The notes: generated from the letters alone by a model not told the origin. 19,026 nucleotides of DNA from an uncultured Eubacteriales bacterium (GCA_900551325.1 URVM01000037.1:1-19026); one strand, 5' to 3'. Counted from the stretch's first letter, positions 7,701-14,710 are shown. Translations and numbers: made by a program.

Positions 7701-8411
7701 TCTACCGCTGCAGTAAATCAATTTGTATCTGACATAAAGAGTTTTATTAATGAATATGGTTTTGATGGTATTGATATCGACTTAGAACAATCTTCAGTTA
7801 CTTTTAATAGTGGTGCAGATCCTGACTACAAGAATCCTACTTCACCTAAGATTGTAAATATGATTACTGCTATTCGTCAGATTTGTGACGCTTATGGCAA
7901 AGATTTTATCCTTTCTTGGGCACCTGAAACATATTATATGCAACTCGGTTATCAATACTACGGTGGGATAAATGCAAACGTAGATAATAGAGCAGGTGTT
8001 TATCTCCCTATGATTCATGCACTTAGAGACAAAACTACTTATGTGCATACACAACTCTACAACTCAATTGTAGTTACTGCACCTGATGGTAAAACCTATA
8101 GTATGGGTAATGCTGAAGCCACCGTTGCAATGTGTAAAATGCTATTAGACGGATTTAACGTTGGTGGAAAAGCAGAGTATTTCTTTGAGCCTTTACGTGC
8201 TGATCAAGTTGCAATTGGCGTTCCAGCATCCCCTAGTGCAGCTGGTAGTGGACACATCACCAATGCCCAACTCCAACAAGCATTTGATACCTTGCTTACA
8301 AACTATCCTAATCTAAGAGGGATTATGACTTGGTCTATCAACTGGGATGCATATCAAAATAATAATTCCTTTGCAATTAGTAACGGACAATACTTAACTT
8401 CTAAGCAATAA
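4734..8411 (+). CDS. Secreted multi-modular chitinase with two GH18 catalytic domains
   Basis: This 1225-residue enzyme hydrolyses chitin outside the cell. Order: signal peptide (1-29, likely cut TLA/QD); CBM5/12 chitin-binding module (about 50-97); three chitobiase C-terminal-like (CHB_HEX) modules (106-183, 193-269, 278-355); second CBM5/12 (362-409); fourth CHB_HEX (418-495); GH18 (505-799); fifth CHB_HEX (808-885); second GH18 (895-1213). Both GH18 domains keep the DxxDxDxE motif: DGVDIDLE with acid E625, and DGIDIDLE with E1018. Both also keep the SxGG strand (SVGG, SIGG) and the MTW end (W775, W1200). There is no sortase motif, SLH or dockerin, so it is probably released. AAGGA near 4720-4724 is 9 bases from the ATG; an earlier ATG at 4729 is out of frame and stops at once. 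It has its own terminator (8418-8461). Confidence 0.95.
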   Translation: MKKNFKKVSSVFLSFLLMLLLIPSGPTLAQDLSLSLNSPTYTLQDNTSVSPWAPNTAYAPNAIVSYNGKNYECRQAHTSLLGWEPPNVPALWLEYNGSITPIETVETPTFTPAAGTYTSTQSVTIACATSGATIRYTIDGSEPTSDSTIYSSPINVSTTTTLKAKAFKTGMNDSTTVSATYTIETAPVETVSAPIISPNGGTFTSSQSVTITCTTSGATIRYTTDGTEPTTNSTIYSNPINVSTTTTIKAKAFKSDMNDSPTTSVTYTIQVAPVETVATPTFTPNGGTFTSSQSVTIACTTSDATIRYTTNGTEPTATSTIYSGAINVSATTTLKAKAFKAGMNDSLTASATYTIQGAVVVKPWAPNTAYVKGNIVSYNGKNYECRQPHTSLLGWEPTNVPALWQEYSGSVTPIETVSNPTFSPKGGTYTYNQSVTITCTTSGATIRYTTDGTEPNANSPVYSSTINVAKTTTLKAKAFKSGMNDSATVSATYTIGTTPISPLPKHILTGYWQNFDNGAKCLKISDVPTSYDLICVSFADATATPGAISFTLDPTLSSRLGGYTKEEFIQDIAAAKTKGQKVIISVGGEKGTIRVADATAATNFANSVYALMQEYGFDGVDIDLENGINATYMGSALRQLSTKAGSNLIITMAPQTIDMQSTGMEYFKLALSIKDILTVVNTQYYNSGAMLGQDGKVYSQGSVDFLTALAAIQLENGLRPDQVGLGLPASPSGAGGGYVNPTVVNTALNCLATGSKGGSYVPPNTYPDIRGAMTWSINWDASNGYNFANTIRPVLDALSNNTTPTKIATPTFSPVGGTYTSSQIVFLSCATSGVTIRYTTNGTEPTSTSQVYTSPITLSTTTTLKAKAFKAGMTDSDTVTATYTINPIGNTTLPKRLLIGYWHTWGGGPSGGVPFVKLRDVNPNWNVINISFAEPVSAGSTDGKMKFQVSGLTADYTINDFKADIKLLQSQGKKVVLSIGGYEGYFSLTSTAAVNQFVSDIKSFINEYGFDGIDIDLEQSSVTFNSGADPDYKNPTSPKIVNMITAIRQICDAYGKDFILSWAPETYYMQLGYQYYGGINANVDNRAGVYLPMIHALRDKTTYVHTQLYNSIVVTAPDGKTYSMGNAEATVAMCKMLLDGFNVGGKAEYFFEPLRADQVAIGVPASPSAAGSGHITNAQLQQAFDTLLTNYPNLRGIMTWSINWDAYQNNNSFAISNGQYLTSKQ
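5049..7388 (+). repeat. Five intragenic CHB_HEX-coding repeats
   Basis: About 230-base units at 5049-5282, 5310-5540, 5565-5798, 5985-6218 and 7155-7388 encode near-identical modules (shared GATIRYTTDGTEP-like and TTTLKAKAFK segments). The CBM5/12 coding units at 4881-5024 and 5817-5960 are also close copies. The pattern points to internal duplication. Confidence 0.85.
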
Positions 8412-8417
8412 TACAAA

Positions 8418-8461
8418 AAGAGGCAGGCATTGTATAAATCCATATACAATGCCTGCCTCTT
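8418..8461. terminator. Terminator between chitinase and tRNA-Lys
   Basis: A 19-bp stem (8418-8436 with 8443-8461) with a 6-base loop. The minus-strand reading ends in T5, so it likely ends the tRNA-Lys transcript as well as the chitinase message. Confidence 0.85.
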
Positions 8462-8470
8462 CTATTTTAT

Positions 8471-8543
8471 TGAACCGTCTGGGACTCGAACCCAGGACCC
8501 TCAGATTAAGAGTCTGATGCTCTACCAACTAAGCTAACGATCC
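8471..8543 (-). tRNA. tRNA-Lys (anticodon CTT)
   Basis: The minus strand folds as a full cloverleaf. The acceptor GGATCGT pairs with ACGGTTC using two G-U pairs, and the discriminator base is A. The anticodon stem TCAGA/TCTGA holds loop CTCTTAA (anticodon CTT), and the T-arm is CTGGG-TTCGAGT-CCCAG. CCA is not encoded. It reads AAG codons. Confidence 0.95.
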
Positions 8544-8565
8544 ATAAATCTAAATTTACTTTAAT

Positions 8566-8594
8566 AGTATAAAATATATTGCACATATTGTAAA
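8566..8594 (-). promoter_or_regulatory. Promoter of tRNA-Lys
   Basis: On the minus strand TTTACA (8594-8589), a 17-base spacer and TATACT (8571-8566). The expected start is about 16 bases before the mature tRNA. Confidence 0.6.
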
Positions 8595-8607
8595 GTATAT
8601 TTATATA

Positions 8608-8644
8608 AAAAAGGTCTAGAAATTATAAATTTCTAGACCTTTTT
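8608..8644 (-). terminator. Terminator of secD-secF
   Basis: A 17-bp stem (8608-8624 with 8628-8644) with a 3-base loop, followed on the minus strand by a T-run, 18 bases after the secF stop. Confidence 0.85.
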
Positions 8645-8661
8645 GTTCTACAGCTTGAGTA

Positions 8662-9618
8662 TTATTTCTTATTGTTCTTGTTGTTTTTCTTTTTATTATC
8701 CACTTTTTGGTTTTTCTTATGATTTCTCTCGTATTTCTTCATTTCATAATAAAGTGGACTAGCAATAAAGATTGATGAATAAGTTCCTGCAATAATACCG
8801 ATCATCAGTGGGAAAGCAAATTCTTTAACTGAAGATACTCCAAGGACGAAAAGAAGTACAACCATAACTACAGTAGTAAGTGATGTGTTAATTGAACGTG
8901 TAAGTGTCTGTTCAACACTTAGGTTAATAACTTCTTCATCTTTACCTTTAAGTTTACCTTTGTTTTCACGAATACGGTCAAAGATAATGATTGTATCGTT
9001 AATAGAGTATCCTATAATTGTAAGCATTGCCGCAATAAATGAGTTGTTAAGTGGTACTCTAAATACTGCGTATACACCTAACATAATAAGTACGTTGTGC
9101 ATAAGAGCGATTACAGCACTAGCACCATACTTAAAGTCTTTAAAGCGAATTGAAATGTAGATAAGCATTAAGATTGCCCCAAGAGCAACAGCTTGTAATG
9201 CTTTCATTTTAAATTCTGGACTAATAGTTGGTGAGAAGTTATCATCTTTTAAAAGATAATCCCCTTTTTTACCTGTTAAGTTATACTTCTTAGCTAGAGC
9301 ATCGTAAAGTTTTGTTCTTTCGTCTGCTGTAGTTGGTTTCATTGTAATAATAACTTGAGTTGTACCTGTTACTTTTTGAATACGTGGTGCAGAGTTTGGT
9401 AAGATTTCTTCTACTATTGGTAGAATATCTTCTTGTGTATCTACATCTACCCCAAGCTCTATTTGCATAACAGAGCCACCTTTAAACTCGATATCGTAGT
9501 TAAGGATACCTTGTCCACGTGCTGCATTAATTGGCATAGCTAATAACCCGATTAAAATTAGGACTGCAGAAAGAATGAAGAAAATCTTTCTTCTTTCAAT
9601 AATTTTTAAACCTTTCAT
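8662..9618 (-). CDS. secF: Protein translocase subunit SecF
   Basis: SecF, 318 residues, joins SecD to use the proton motive force for late steps of protein export through SecYEG. It has the SecF layout: first membrane helix (about 12-32), the YDIEFKGGS motif (41-49), an external loop to about 135, five further helices, and the GYSINDTIIIFDR motif (203-215) characteristic of this RND-like family. The C-terminus is a long Lys/Asn tail (about 293-318). ATG lies 3 bases after the secD stop, and its Shine-Dalgarno (GGGAGG) lies inside the end of secD, so the two are co-translated. Identification is firm. Confidence 0.97.
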   Translation of the reverse strand: MKGLKIIERRKIFFILSAVLILIGLLAMPINAARGQGILNYDIEFKGGSVMQIELGVDVDTQEDILPIVEEILPNSAPRIQKVTGTTQVIITMKPTTADERTKLYDALAKKYNLTGKKGDYLLKDDNFSPTISPEFKMKALQAVALGAILMLIYISIRFKDFKYGASAVIALMHNVLIMLGVYAVFRVPLNNSFIAAMLTIIGYSINDTIIIFDRIRENKGKLKGKDEEVINLSVEQTLTRSINTSLTTVVMVVLLFVLGVSSVKEFAFPLMIGIIAGTYSSIFIASPLYYEMKKYERNHKKNQKVDNKKKNNKNNKK

Positions 9619-9621
9619 TCC

Positions 9622-10890
9622 TTATGCCCTCCCCTCTTCAATCTTTTGTTTACCAGTATATAAACCTGGCTTGTCAATGCCCATACCTACAAAAAGTTTA
9701 AGTAAAAATCTTGTTACAACAAGTGCTGTAAACATTGAAATAACAATACCTACTGCAAGTGTTGTTGCAAAACTCTTAATAACCCCTGTTCCAAGTGTAT
9801 AAAGTACTGCTGCTGCAATAAGTGTTGTAACGTTACCATCTAAAATAGCACTAAATGCTTTCTCAAATCCCGCTTCAATACTTGAGCGTACACTCTTGCC
9901 TGTTCTTAGTTCTTCTTTCATACGTGTAAAGATAATAACGTTTGCATCTACTGCCATACCTATAGAAAGGATAATACCTGCTATACCTGGTAAAGTAAGT
10001 GTTGCACCCATAATACTTAATGCAACTAATAAAAGACCTACATAAATAACAAGTGCAATATCTGCTGCTACTCCACTAAATCTATAAAGTGCTACCATAA
10101 AGATTAAAATAAAGATAAATCCGATTAGGCCTGCTTTAACACTTGTATCTAATGCTCCCATACCAAGTTTAGCACCTACACCGTTTGAAGAAACAGCATT
10201 AAGAGCAAATGGTAGAGCCCCTGCTTCAATACGCTCTGCTAATTGTTTAGCTTGTTCTGTTGTAAAGCCACCTGAAATCATACCATTTCCATCAGTAATA
10301 TGAGCTCTAATTGTAGCTGTACTAATAACTTGTTCATCTAACATAATAATAATTGGCTTACCAATATTATTCTTTGTGAATTCTGAAAAGAGCTTTGTCC
10401 CTTCTTCATCCATCTTAATAGATACAACTGGCTCTTGAGCACCTAAATTATTTTGAGTGATTTGAGCTGTTGCTTCTTTAATATTTTTACCTGTTACAAT
10501 TTCATTGCCAGCTTCATCTAGAAACTTTAGCATAGCTGCTGCACCAATACTATCTACAGCTGCTTGTGCATCATCTACCCCTGGGATATCTACACGAATA
10601 CGATTACTTCCTTCTTGGGACGCATCTGCTTCTGTGTATCCTTCTTTGTCTAGCCTTGTACGAATCATCTGTACGGCTGCTGCCATATCCGCTGATGTTG
10701 GATTGTCAATAGCCGCTTCATAAACGATGTTTACCCCACCTTGAAGGTCTAGTCCAAGTTTGATATTTTCAATACCAAAGGTGTTCTTTTCCCCAAGCCC
10801 AAAGTAAGCAAGATATGAAAGACCAGCTGCAACAATGAGTACTAGTGCAAATAGACCAATACTTTTTAGCTTTTGATTGCCTTTGTTCAT
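9622..10890 (-). CDS. secD: Protein translocase subunit SecD
   Basis: SecD, 422 residues, is the partner of SecF in the accessory export complex at the membrane. Visible features are an N-terminal helix (about 10-32), the GLDLQGG motif (46-52), a large extracytoplasmic region to about 250, six C-terminal helices with MAVDANVIIFTRMKEE (312-327) and DGNVTTLI (351-358). The length matches the compact SecD of Clostridia, shorter than that of E. coli. GGAGG at 10899-10903 lies 8 bases before the ATG. A consensus promoter (10928-10956) precedes it, so it can be transcribed apart from the maturase gene upstream. Confidence 0.97.
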   Translation of the reverse strand: MNKGNQKLKSIGLFALVLIVAAGLSYLAYFGLGEKNTFGIENIKLGLDLQGGVNIVYEAAIDNPTSADMAAAVQMIRTRLDKEGYTEADASQEGSNRIRVDIPGVDDAQAAVDSIGAAAMLKFLDEAGNEIVTGKNIKEATAQITQNNLGAQEPVVSIKMDEEGTKLFSEFTKNNIGKPIIIMLDEQVISTATIRAHITDGNGMISGGFTTEQAKQLAERIEAGALPFALNAVSSNGVGAKLGMGALDTSVKAGLIGFIFILIFMVALYRFSGVAADIALVIYVGLLLVALSIMGATLTLPGIAGIILSIGMAVDANVIIFTRMKEELRTGKSVRSSIEAGFEKAFSAILDGNVTTLIAAAVLYTLGTGVIKSFATTLAVGIVISMFTALVVTRFLLKLFVGMGIDKPGLYTGKQKIEEGRA

Positions 10891-10927
10891 TCTTTTTTCC
10901 TCCTTCGTGCCTTAAACTTCTAAATTG

Positions 10928-10956
10928 ATTATATAATTTATACTATTTTTAGTCAA
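10928..10956 (-). promoter_or_regulatory. Sigma-A promoter of secD-secF
   Basis: On the minus strand TTGACT (10956-10951), a 17-base spacer and a perfect TATAAT (10933-10928), all in the 80-base gap between the maturase stop and secD. The expected start is near 10921. Confidence 0.7.
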
Positions 10957-10970
10957 TTTTTTCCTAGACT

Positions 10971-12326
10971 TTATTCACTTAATTCTGCTTTTAACCCTAT
11001 TGCACACTCTAAACGTTTCTTTTGCATTTCACAACCAATTTCATAAGTTGAGTTTATATTTCCATTAAAGTTGTAGGCATTTGCTGCACATCCACCACTA
11101 CAGAAGAATTTTGCCCAACACTTTGTACAGTCATCTTTACTATATACATTACATTTTTCGAATTCTTTACGTTGTTCGTGGTTTACTACACCTTCCCATA
11201 CGTCACCCATTTTAAACTCTGGCATACCTACGAATTGGTGGCATGGATAAAGTTCTCCTGTAGGTGTCGCTGCAAGATATTCAGAACCTGAACCACAACC
11301 TGCAAGACGTTTGTGTACACAAGGACCTCCTGTTAAATCTACCATAAAGTGGAAGAAGTTAAAGCACTTGCCTTCTTCTTTATGACGTCTAAGCATTTCT
11401 TTAGCAAGACGTTCATATTCCTTACAAATTGTTTCAATATCTCCTGCTTGAAGAGCATAATCCATATCTGCTGGTGCTACTACTGGCTCTACAGATACTT
11501 CATCAAAACCTTGGTCAGCCATATGTAATACGTCGCTTGCAAAATCTGTATTGTGATGTGTAAAAGTACCACGAATATAGTATTGTTTGCCTCCACGCTT
11601 TTCTACAAGTTTTTTGAACTTAGGTAAAATCACATCATAGCTACCTTTACCATTTGCTGTTGGGCGCATATGATCGTTTACTTCAGGACGTCCATCTAAG
11701 CTTAGTACTACATTGTACATATGCTCATTTAAGTAATCTATAATTTCATCATTTAGAAGTACACCATTTGTAGTCATTGTAAATCTAAAGTTTTTGCCTG
11801 TTTCAGCTTCAATGCTTCTTGCATAGTCTACTACACCTTTTACAACTTCAAAGTTCATAAGTGGTTCTCCACCAAAGAAGTCTACTTCAATATTTTTACG
11901 ATGTGCAGAGTTTTTCACTAAGAAATCAATAGCTGCTTTACCTACTTCTAAAGTCATCATACCGCGATCCCCGTGGTACTCCCCTTCTCCTGCAAAACAA
12001 TACTTACACTTTAAATTACAGTCATGTGCTACATGTAAACAAAGTGCTTTTACAACTGGCTCACGTTCAAGGAAAGCAGGTACTAAATCTCTATAAGTAT
12101 CTTCTGTATCTAACATTCCCTCTTCTTTTAAAGTTAAAAGTTCACTTATAGCTTCTTCTAGCTCTTCTTTGCTATACTTATTTTCGTATTTCGCTATAAC
12201 TTCCTCTTTAGAAAGTGCAAGTACATCTTCTACAATATCGTAAGTGATATCGTCAATAATATGGATCGCTCCACTGTGAATATCCATTAAAATATTGGAT
12301 TCCTCAAATTTAAATTTATGTATCAT
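10971..12326 (-). CDS. Radical SAM/SPASM maturase of the SCIFF peptide
   Basis: This 451-residue radical SAM enzyme would install thioether bonds in the adjacent SCIFF peptide. Residues 1-80 fit a RiPP recognition element that binds the leader. CNLKCKYC (C103, C107, C110) binds the SAM-cleaving 4Fe-4S cluster, and FFGGEP (150-155) is the SAM-binding GGE motif. The C-terminal SPASM region holds cysteines at 336, 344, 362, 392, 400, 403, 409, 413 and 432, enough for two auxiliary clusters. The family is that of CteB (Clostridium thermocellum) and Tte1186. GAAAGG at 12335-12340 is 8 bases before ATG. It lies downstream of the peptide gene across a palindrome (12394-12425). Identification is strong from both motif set and neighbour. 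Confidence 0.95.
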   Translation of the reverse strand: MIHKFKFEESNILMDIHSGAIHIIDDITYDIVEDVLALSKEEVIAKYENKYSKEELEEAISELLTLKEEGMLDTEDTYRDLVPAFLEREPVVKALCLHVAHDCNLKCKYCFAGEGEYHGDRGMMTLEVGKAAIDFLVKNSAHRKNIEVDFFGGEPLMNFEVVKGVVDYARSIEAETGKNFRFTMTTNGVLLNDEIIDYLNEHMYNVVLSLDGRPEVNDHMRPTANGKGSYDVILPKFKKLVEKRGGKQYYIRGTFTHHNTDFASDVLHMADQGFDEVSVEPVVAPADMDYALQAGDIETICKEYERLAKEMLRRHKEEGKCFNFFHFMVDLTGGPCVHKRLAGCGSGSEYLAATPTGELYPCHQFVGMPEFKMGDVWEGVVNHEQRKEFEKCNVYSKDDCTKCWAKFFCSGGCAANAYNFNGNINSTYEIGCEMQKKRLECAIGLKAELSE

Positions 12327-12393
12327 AATCTTTTCCTTTCTATGTCGTAAGGCATCTGTTTAAATGTAAGTTGGTTTAAAGGGCTTAGCATGA

Positions 12394-12425
12394 ATTAAGC
12401 TTTCAACTTAAGTTGAAAGCTTAAT
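12394..12425. repeat. 32-bp perfect palindrome between SCIFF peptide and maturase genes
   Basis: Positions 12394-12409 are perfectly complementary to 12410-12425 (arms contain AAGCTTTCAACTT). In the minus transcript it forms a stem of about 14 bp just after the SCIFF stop. It is not followed by a T-run, so it is a poor full terminator; partial termination, mRNA protection or a processing site are more likely. As DNA it could also bind a dimeric regulator. Confidence 0.75.
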
Positions 12426-12436
12426 AATAGTCAAAC

Positions 12437-12574
12437 TTATTTTTCGCAAGCTTGATTTCCTACAGTACATGATGTTTTACATGCTGATTGGCAAGATGTT
12501 TGACATTCACCACAGCCACCTTTAACTGCACTGTTTTTTAAGTTTTTAGTGTTAAGTGTTTTTACGTGTTTCAT
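12437..12574 (-). CDS. SCIFF ribosomal peptide precursor (six cysteines in forty-five residues)
   Basis: This gene encodes exactly 45 residues beginning MKHVKTLNTKNLKN with six cysteines at 21, 24, 28, 32, 36 and 43, ending ACEK. That matches the SCIFF family, a RiPP precursor found very widely in Clostridia and modified by the adjacent radical SAM enzyme. In the studied C. thermocellum relative the reported thioether joins Cys32 and Thr37; here C32 and T37 are both present (numbering recalled, not checked). The final function of SCIFF is unknown. GGAGGG at 12582-12587 lies 7 bases before ATG, and a strong promoter lies at 12606-12634. No peptidase or exporter gene adjoins it. Confidence 0.95.
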   Translation of the reverse strand: MKHVKTLNTKNLKNSAVKGGCGECQTSCQSACKTSCTVGNQACEK

Positions 12575-12605
12575 TACATTTCCCTCCTCGCTATAAACCT
12601 TGCTT

Positions 12606-12634
12606 ATTATACCATATCTTGTGATATTTGAAAA
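12606..12634 (-). promoter_or_regulatory. Extended -10 promoter of the SCIFF gene
   Basis: On the minus strand a perfect extended -10 TGGTATAAT (12614-12606) lies with a 17-base spacer downstream of TTTTCA (12634-12629, 4 of 6 matches). The expected start is near 12599, a 25-base leader. Confidence 0.65.
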
Positions 12635-12646
12635 TATAACTAAAAA

Positions 12647-13057
12647 TTATTTTTGGTTTGCCATGCAGAATATACCTGCTACACCACTACTAATAAGCAC
12701 AAGGATAGCTAGTAAAAACATATAGGTAATATCTAAGTTTTTTGCACCTTCTGTTAAGATTCCTACTAGTGTAAAGATGATAAGATAACTCAGCCCACCT
12801 ACTGTCCCCCATTTATAACCTTGTTTACCTTGACTCTTGGCTGTATCATATCCTACAAGTGCTGCTGAAGCAATACACCCTATAATGATAATCCATTTCT
12901 CAAAGTTAGGCCCTAAATTGGTGTATGTAATAACAAGTGCTGCAACAATAATAAAAATGGCTGTTAATGCATATCCTATAAGATTAGCTTTAAAAAGTGT
13001 TGCTCCTAATTGTCCCATGTTGATGTTCATTTTTTTCTTACTCTTATGTTTGCTCAT
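12647..13057 (-). CDS. TIGR04086-type small membrane protein
   Basis: This 136-residue protein has a basic N-terminus (KHKSKKK) and four membrane helices (about 24-46, 54-72, 82-101, 108-132). Size, topology and position beside the SCIFF and secDF genes fit the TIGR04086 family (YrzE-like in Bacilli), whose function is unknown. A longer frame begins at 13078, but its first codons are themselves the Shine-Dalgarno GGGAGGGGAG, so the start is set at 13057. It stops 72 bases before the SCIFF ATG, and that gap holds a promoter. A weak promoter (CTTGTA and TATAAG boxes) may precede it on the minus strand, overlapping the control region of the divergent PHP gene. Confidence 0.8.
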   Translation of the reverse strand: MSKHKSKKKMNINMGQLGATLFKANLIGYALTAIFIIVAALVITYTNLGPNFEKWIIIIGCIASAALVGYDTAKSQGKQGYKWGTVGGLSYLIIFTLVGILTEGAKNLDITYMFLLAILVLISSGVAGIFCMANQK

Positions 13058-13119
13058 TATAACTCCCCTCCCTACCATATGGCATTCTTATACATTTTAC
13101 GTTTAATGTACAAGAAGTA

Positions 13120-13128
13120 TGCTAAAAT
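13120..13128 (+). promoter_or_regulatory. Extended -10 element of the PHP gene
   Basis: TGCTAAAAT (13120-13128) is an extended -10 box about 30 bases before ATG 13160. No good -35 is seen. It lies in an 102-base divergent region. Confidence 0.45.
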
Positions 13129-13159
13129 AATAATGTAATTTATAAAAGGAGGTTTTCTT

Positions 13160-13993
13160 ATGAAACTCATTGACTTACATGTTCATTCAAATAAATCTGA
13201 TGGTACCTTAAATCCTCGTGAGGTAGCTTATGCTGCTCATGCTAAAGGCTTATCTGCCATCGCTCTTACAGATCACGATACAATAGCTGGTATTGATGAA
13301 TGCCAAAAAGTTGGGGAATCACTAGGACTTGAAGTTATTCCTGGTATTGAGCTTTCTGCTGATTATCATGATAAAGAAATTCATATTTTAGGGCTCTACT
13401 TAGACTTATCTAAACCTATCCTTCATGAAACGCTTAAAGCTTTTGTAGAAGCTCGTCAAAAAAGAAATATCCAAATGCTTCGTAAGTTTCAAGATTTAGG
13501 CTTTAATATTACTGAAGATGACTTAGGCCCAAGGGACCAACTAGCCATTATAGCTCGTCCTCACTTTGCTCGTGCCATGGTAAATAAAGGCTATGCTAGT
13601 TCTATGGATGAGGTTTTTGAAAAATATATTACCCCAGGTAAACCTGCTTATGTGAAAAAGACTTCTCCTAACTTTAAAGACTGTATTGACCTAATACATG
13701 CTGCGGGTGGTAAGGCTATTTTAGCTCACCCTTACATTTATAAATTCGTTAATGAAAATCCTTTACCTATGTTAGATGAGCTTCGTTATAATGGATTGGA
13801 CGGTGTTGAAGTTATTTATCCTAAACATTATGAACCTCAAGTTCATCGCCTTACCCAATATTGTAAAAGCCATAACCTTATCATTACTGGTGGTAGCGAC
13901 TTCCACGGAGACAATAAGCCACATATTCAAATTGGCTCTGGATATGGAAAGACTCTAGTGCCTTATGAGCTTCTTGAACAATTTAAAAGCTAA
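13160..13993 (+). CDS. PHP-domain metal-dependent phosphoesterase (TrpH/YciV type)
   Basis: This 277-residue protein is a complete PHP-fold phosphoesterase. The metal-binding motifs are all visible: DLHVHS (H7, H9), D14, TDHD (D38, H39, D40), E64 in GIELS, H75 in HILG, RPH (R133-H135), AHP (H190) and SDFHG (D247, H249). The closest described members are E. coli YciV (RNase AM, a 5'-3' exonuclease trimming rRNA) and a 3',5'-nucleotide bisphosphate phosphatase; either activity is possible, and it is not a polymerase-linked PHP. AAGGAGG at 13146-13152 is 7 bases before ATG. It is a single gene divergent from the TIGR04086 gene, with a terminator at 14018-14068. Confidence 0.9.
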   Translation: MKLIDLHVHSNKSDGTLNPREVAYAAHAKGLSAIALTDHDTIAGIDECQKVGESLGLEVIPGIELSADYHDKEIHILGLYLDLSKPILHETLKAFVEARQKRNIQMLRKFQDLGFNITEDDLGPRDQLAIIARPHFARAMVNKGYASSMDEVFEKYITPGKPAYVKKTSPNFKDCIDLIHAAGGKAILAHPYIYKFVNENPLPMLDELRYNGLDGVEVIYPKHYEPQVHRLTQYCKSHNLIITGGSDFHGDNKPHIQIGSGYGKTLVPYELLEQFKS

Positions 13994-14017
13994 GGCTCAC
14001 CATTCCTATGTATTTTA

Positions 14018-14068
14018 ATAAAGAGAAGTCCCTAGTAAAACTTTTGTTTACTAGGGACTTCTCTTTAT
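14018..14068. terminator. Bidirectional terminator between convergent genes
   Basis: A 22-bp stem (14018-14039 with 14047-14068) lies between the PHP gene stop (13993) and the lipoprotein stop (14072). Confidence 0.85.
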
Positions 14069-14071
14069 CTC

Positions 14072-14710
14072 TTATTCTTGTACTGGTTCTTCTATTTGGA
14101 TCTTAGCTGAATACTCAAAGTGTGTAACTTCACCTGTTTGTAAACTTACTGTTATTAAAATCTCATCTTCGTTATTGTACCCAAATCTAAGTCCTGTATA
14201 GTTTTTATTACTCATGGCTTTTTCTGTACCACTAAAAACTAACTTTTGTGGGTCATCTATAATTTGTTTATCTGTAAGGAACTTAGTAGCTATTTCCTGT
14301 AATGTTTCTATCTGGTATTCTTTAGGCTCAGCATCTGAATACTCTAGAACAATAGCACCTGTTACAGCATTTGTCTCTGGATCCATGCTTACCCCATAAG
14401 AGTAAAGCTCTCCTGTTACTGGATCACCTTCAGCCCTACCTTGAATCATATTATTTCTATGAAGATATGTGCTAGAAGCTAAGTCTACTAATACATAGTT
14501 TTCATATGCTTCTACTTTACGCTCTACCCCATCTTCAATGTTTGTATCAAAGTAAGTTACCATTGCTTCTTTTGCTACGTTATAAAGTTCTTCTATTTTG
14601 CCTTCATCTGTAATAGGTTCTGATTTAACAGCTTCTGGCCCCATACTACAGCCAGTTAAAAAAGCACCTAAGCAAAGTATTATTCCCATTGTACCTATAA
14701 GTTTCTTCAT
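14072..14710 (-). CDS. Putative lipoprotein of unknown function
   Basis: This 212-residue protein has a signal peptide ending in lipobox LTGC (C21), so it should be lipid-anchored on the outside of the membrane. The mature part is acidic and has no motif I can assign with certainty. Residues about 130-205 (helix IETLQEIATKFL, then strands ending in LQTGEVTHFEY) resemble the helix-plus-strand pattern of PepSY-like domains, but this is weak. AGGAGG at 14716-14721 is 5 bases before ATG. It follows the CBM9-like gene by 145 bases, with a TATAAT box in that gap, so it may be transcribed separately. Confidence 0.75.
   Translation of the reverse strand: MKKLIGTMGIILCLGAFLTGCSMGPEAVKSEPITDEGKIEELYNVAKEAMVTYFDTNIEDGVERKVEAYENYVLVDLASSTYLHRNNMIQGRAEGDPVTGELYSYGVSMDPETNAVTGAIVLEYSDAEPKEYQIETLQEIATKFLTDKQIIDDPQKLVFSGTEKAMSNKNYTGLRFGYNNEDEILITVSLQTGEVTHFEYSAKIQIEEPVQE

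Noticed and set aside
8885..9160. Plus-strand frames within secF, secD and the M42 gene
   Set aside because: They are antisense to well-supported conserved genes and have no coding features of their own.
13058..13078. Longer N-terminus for the TIGR04086-type protein
   Set aside because: Its first codons consist of the Shine-Dalgarno sequence itself, which is correctly placed for ATG 13057.
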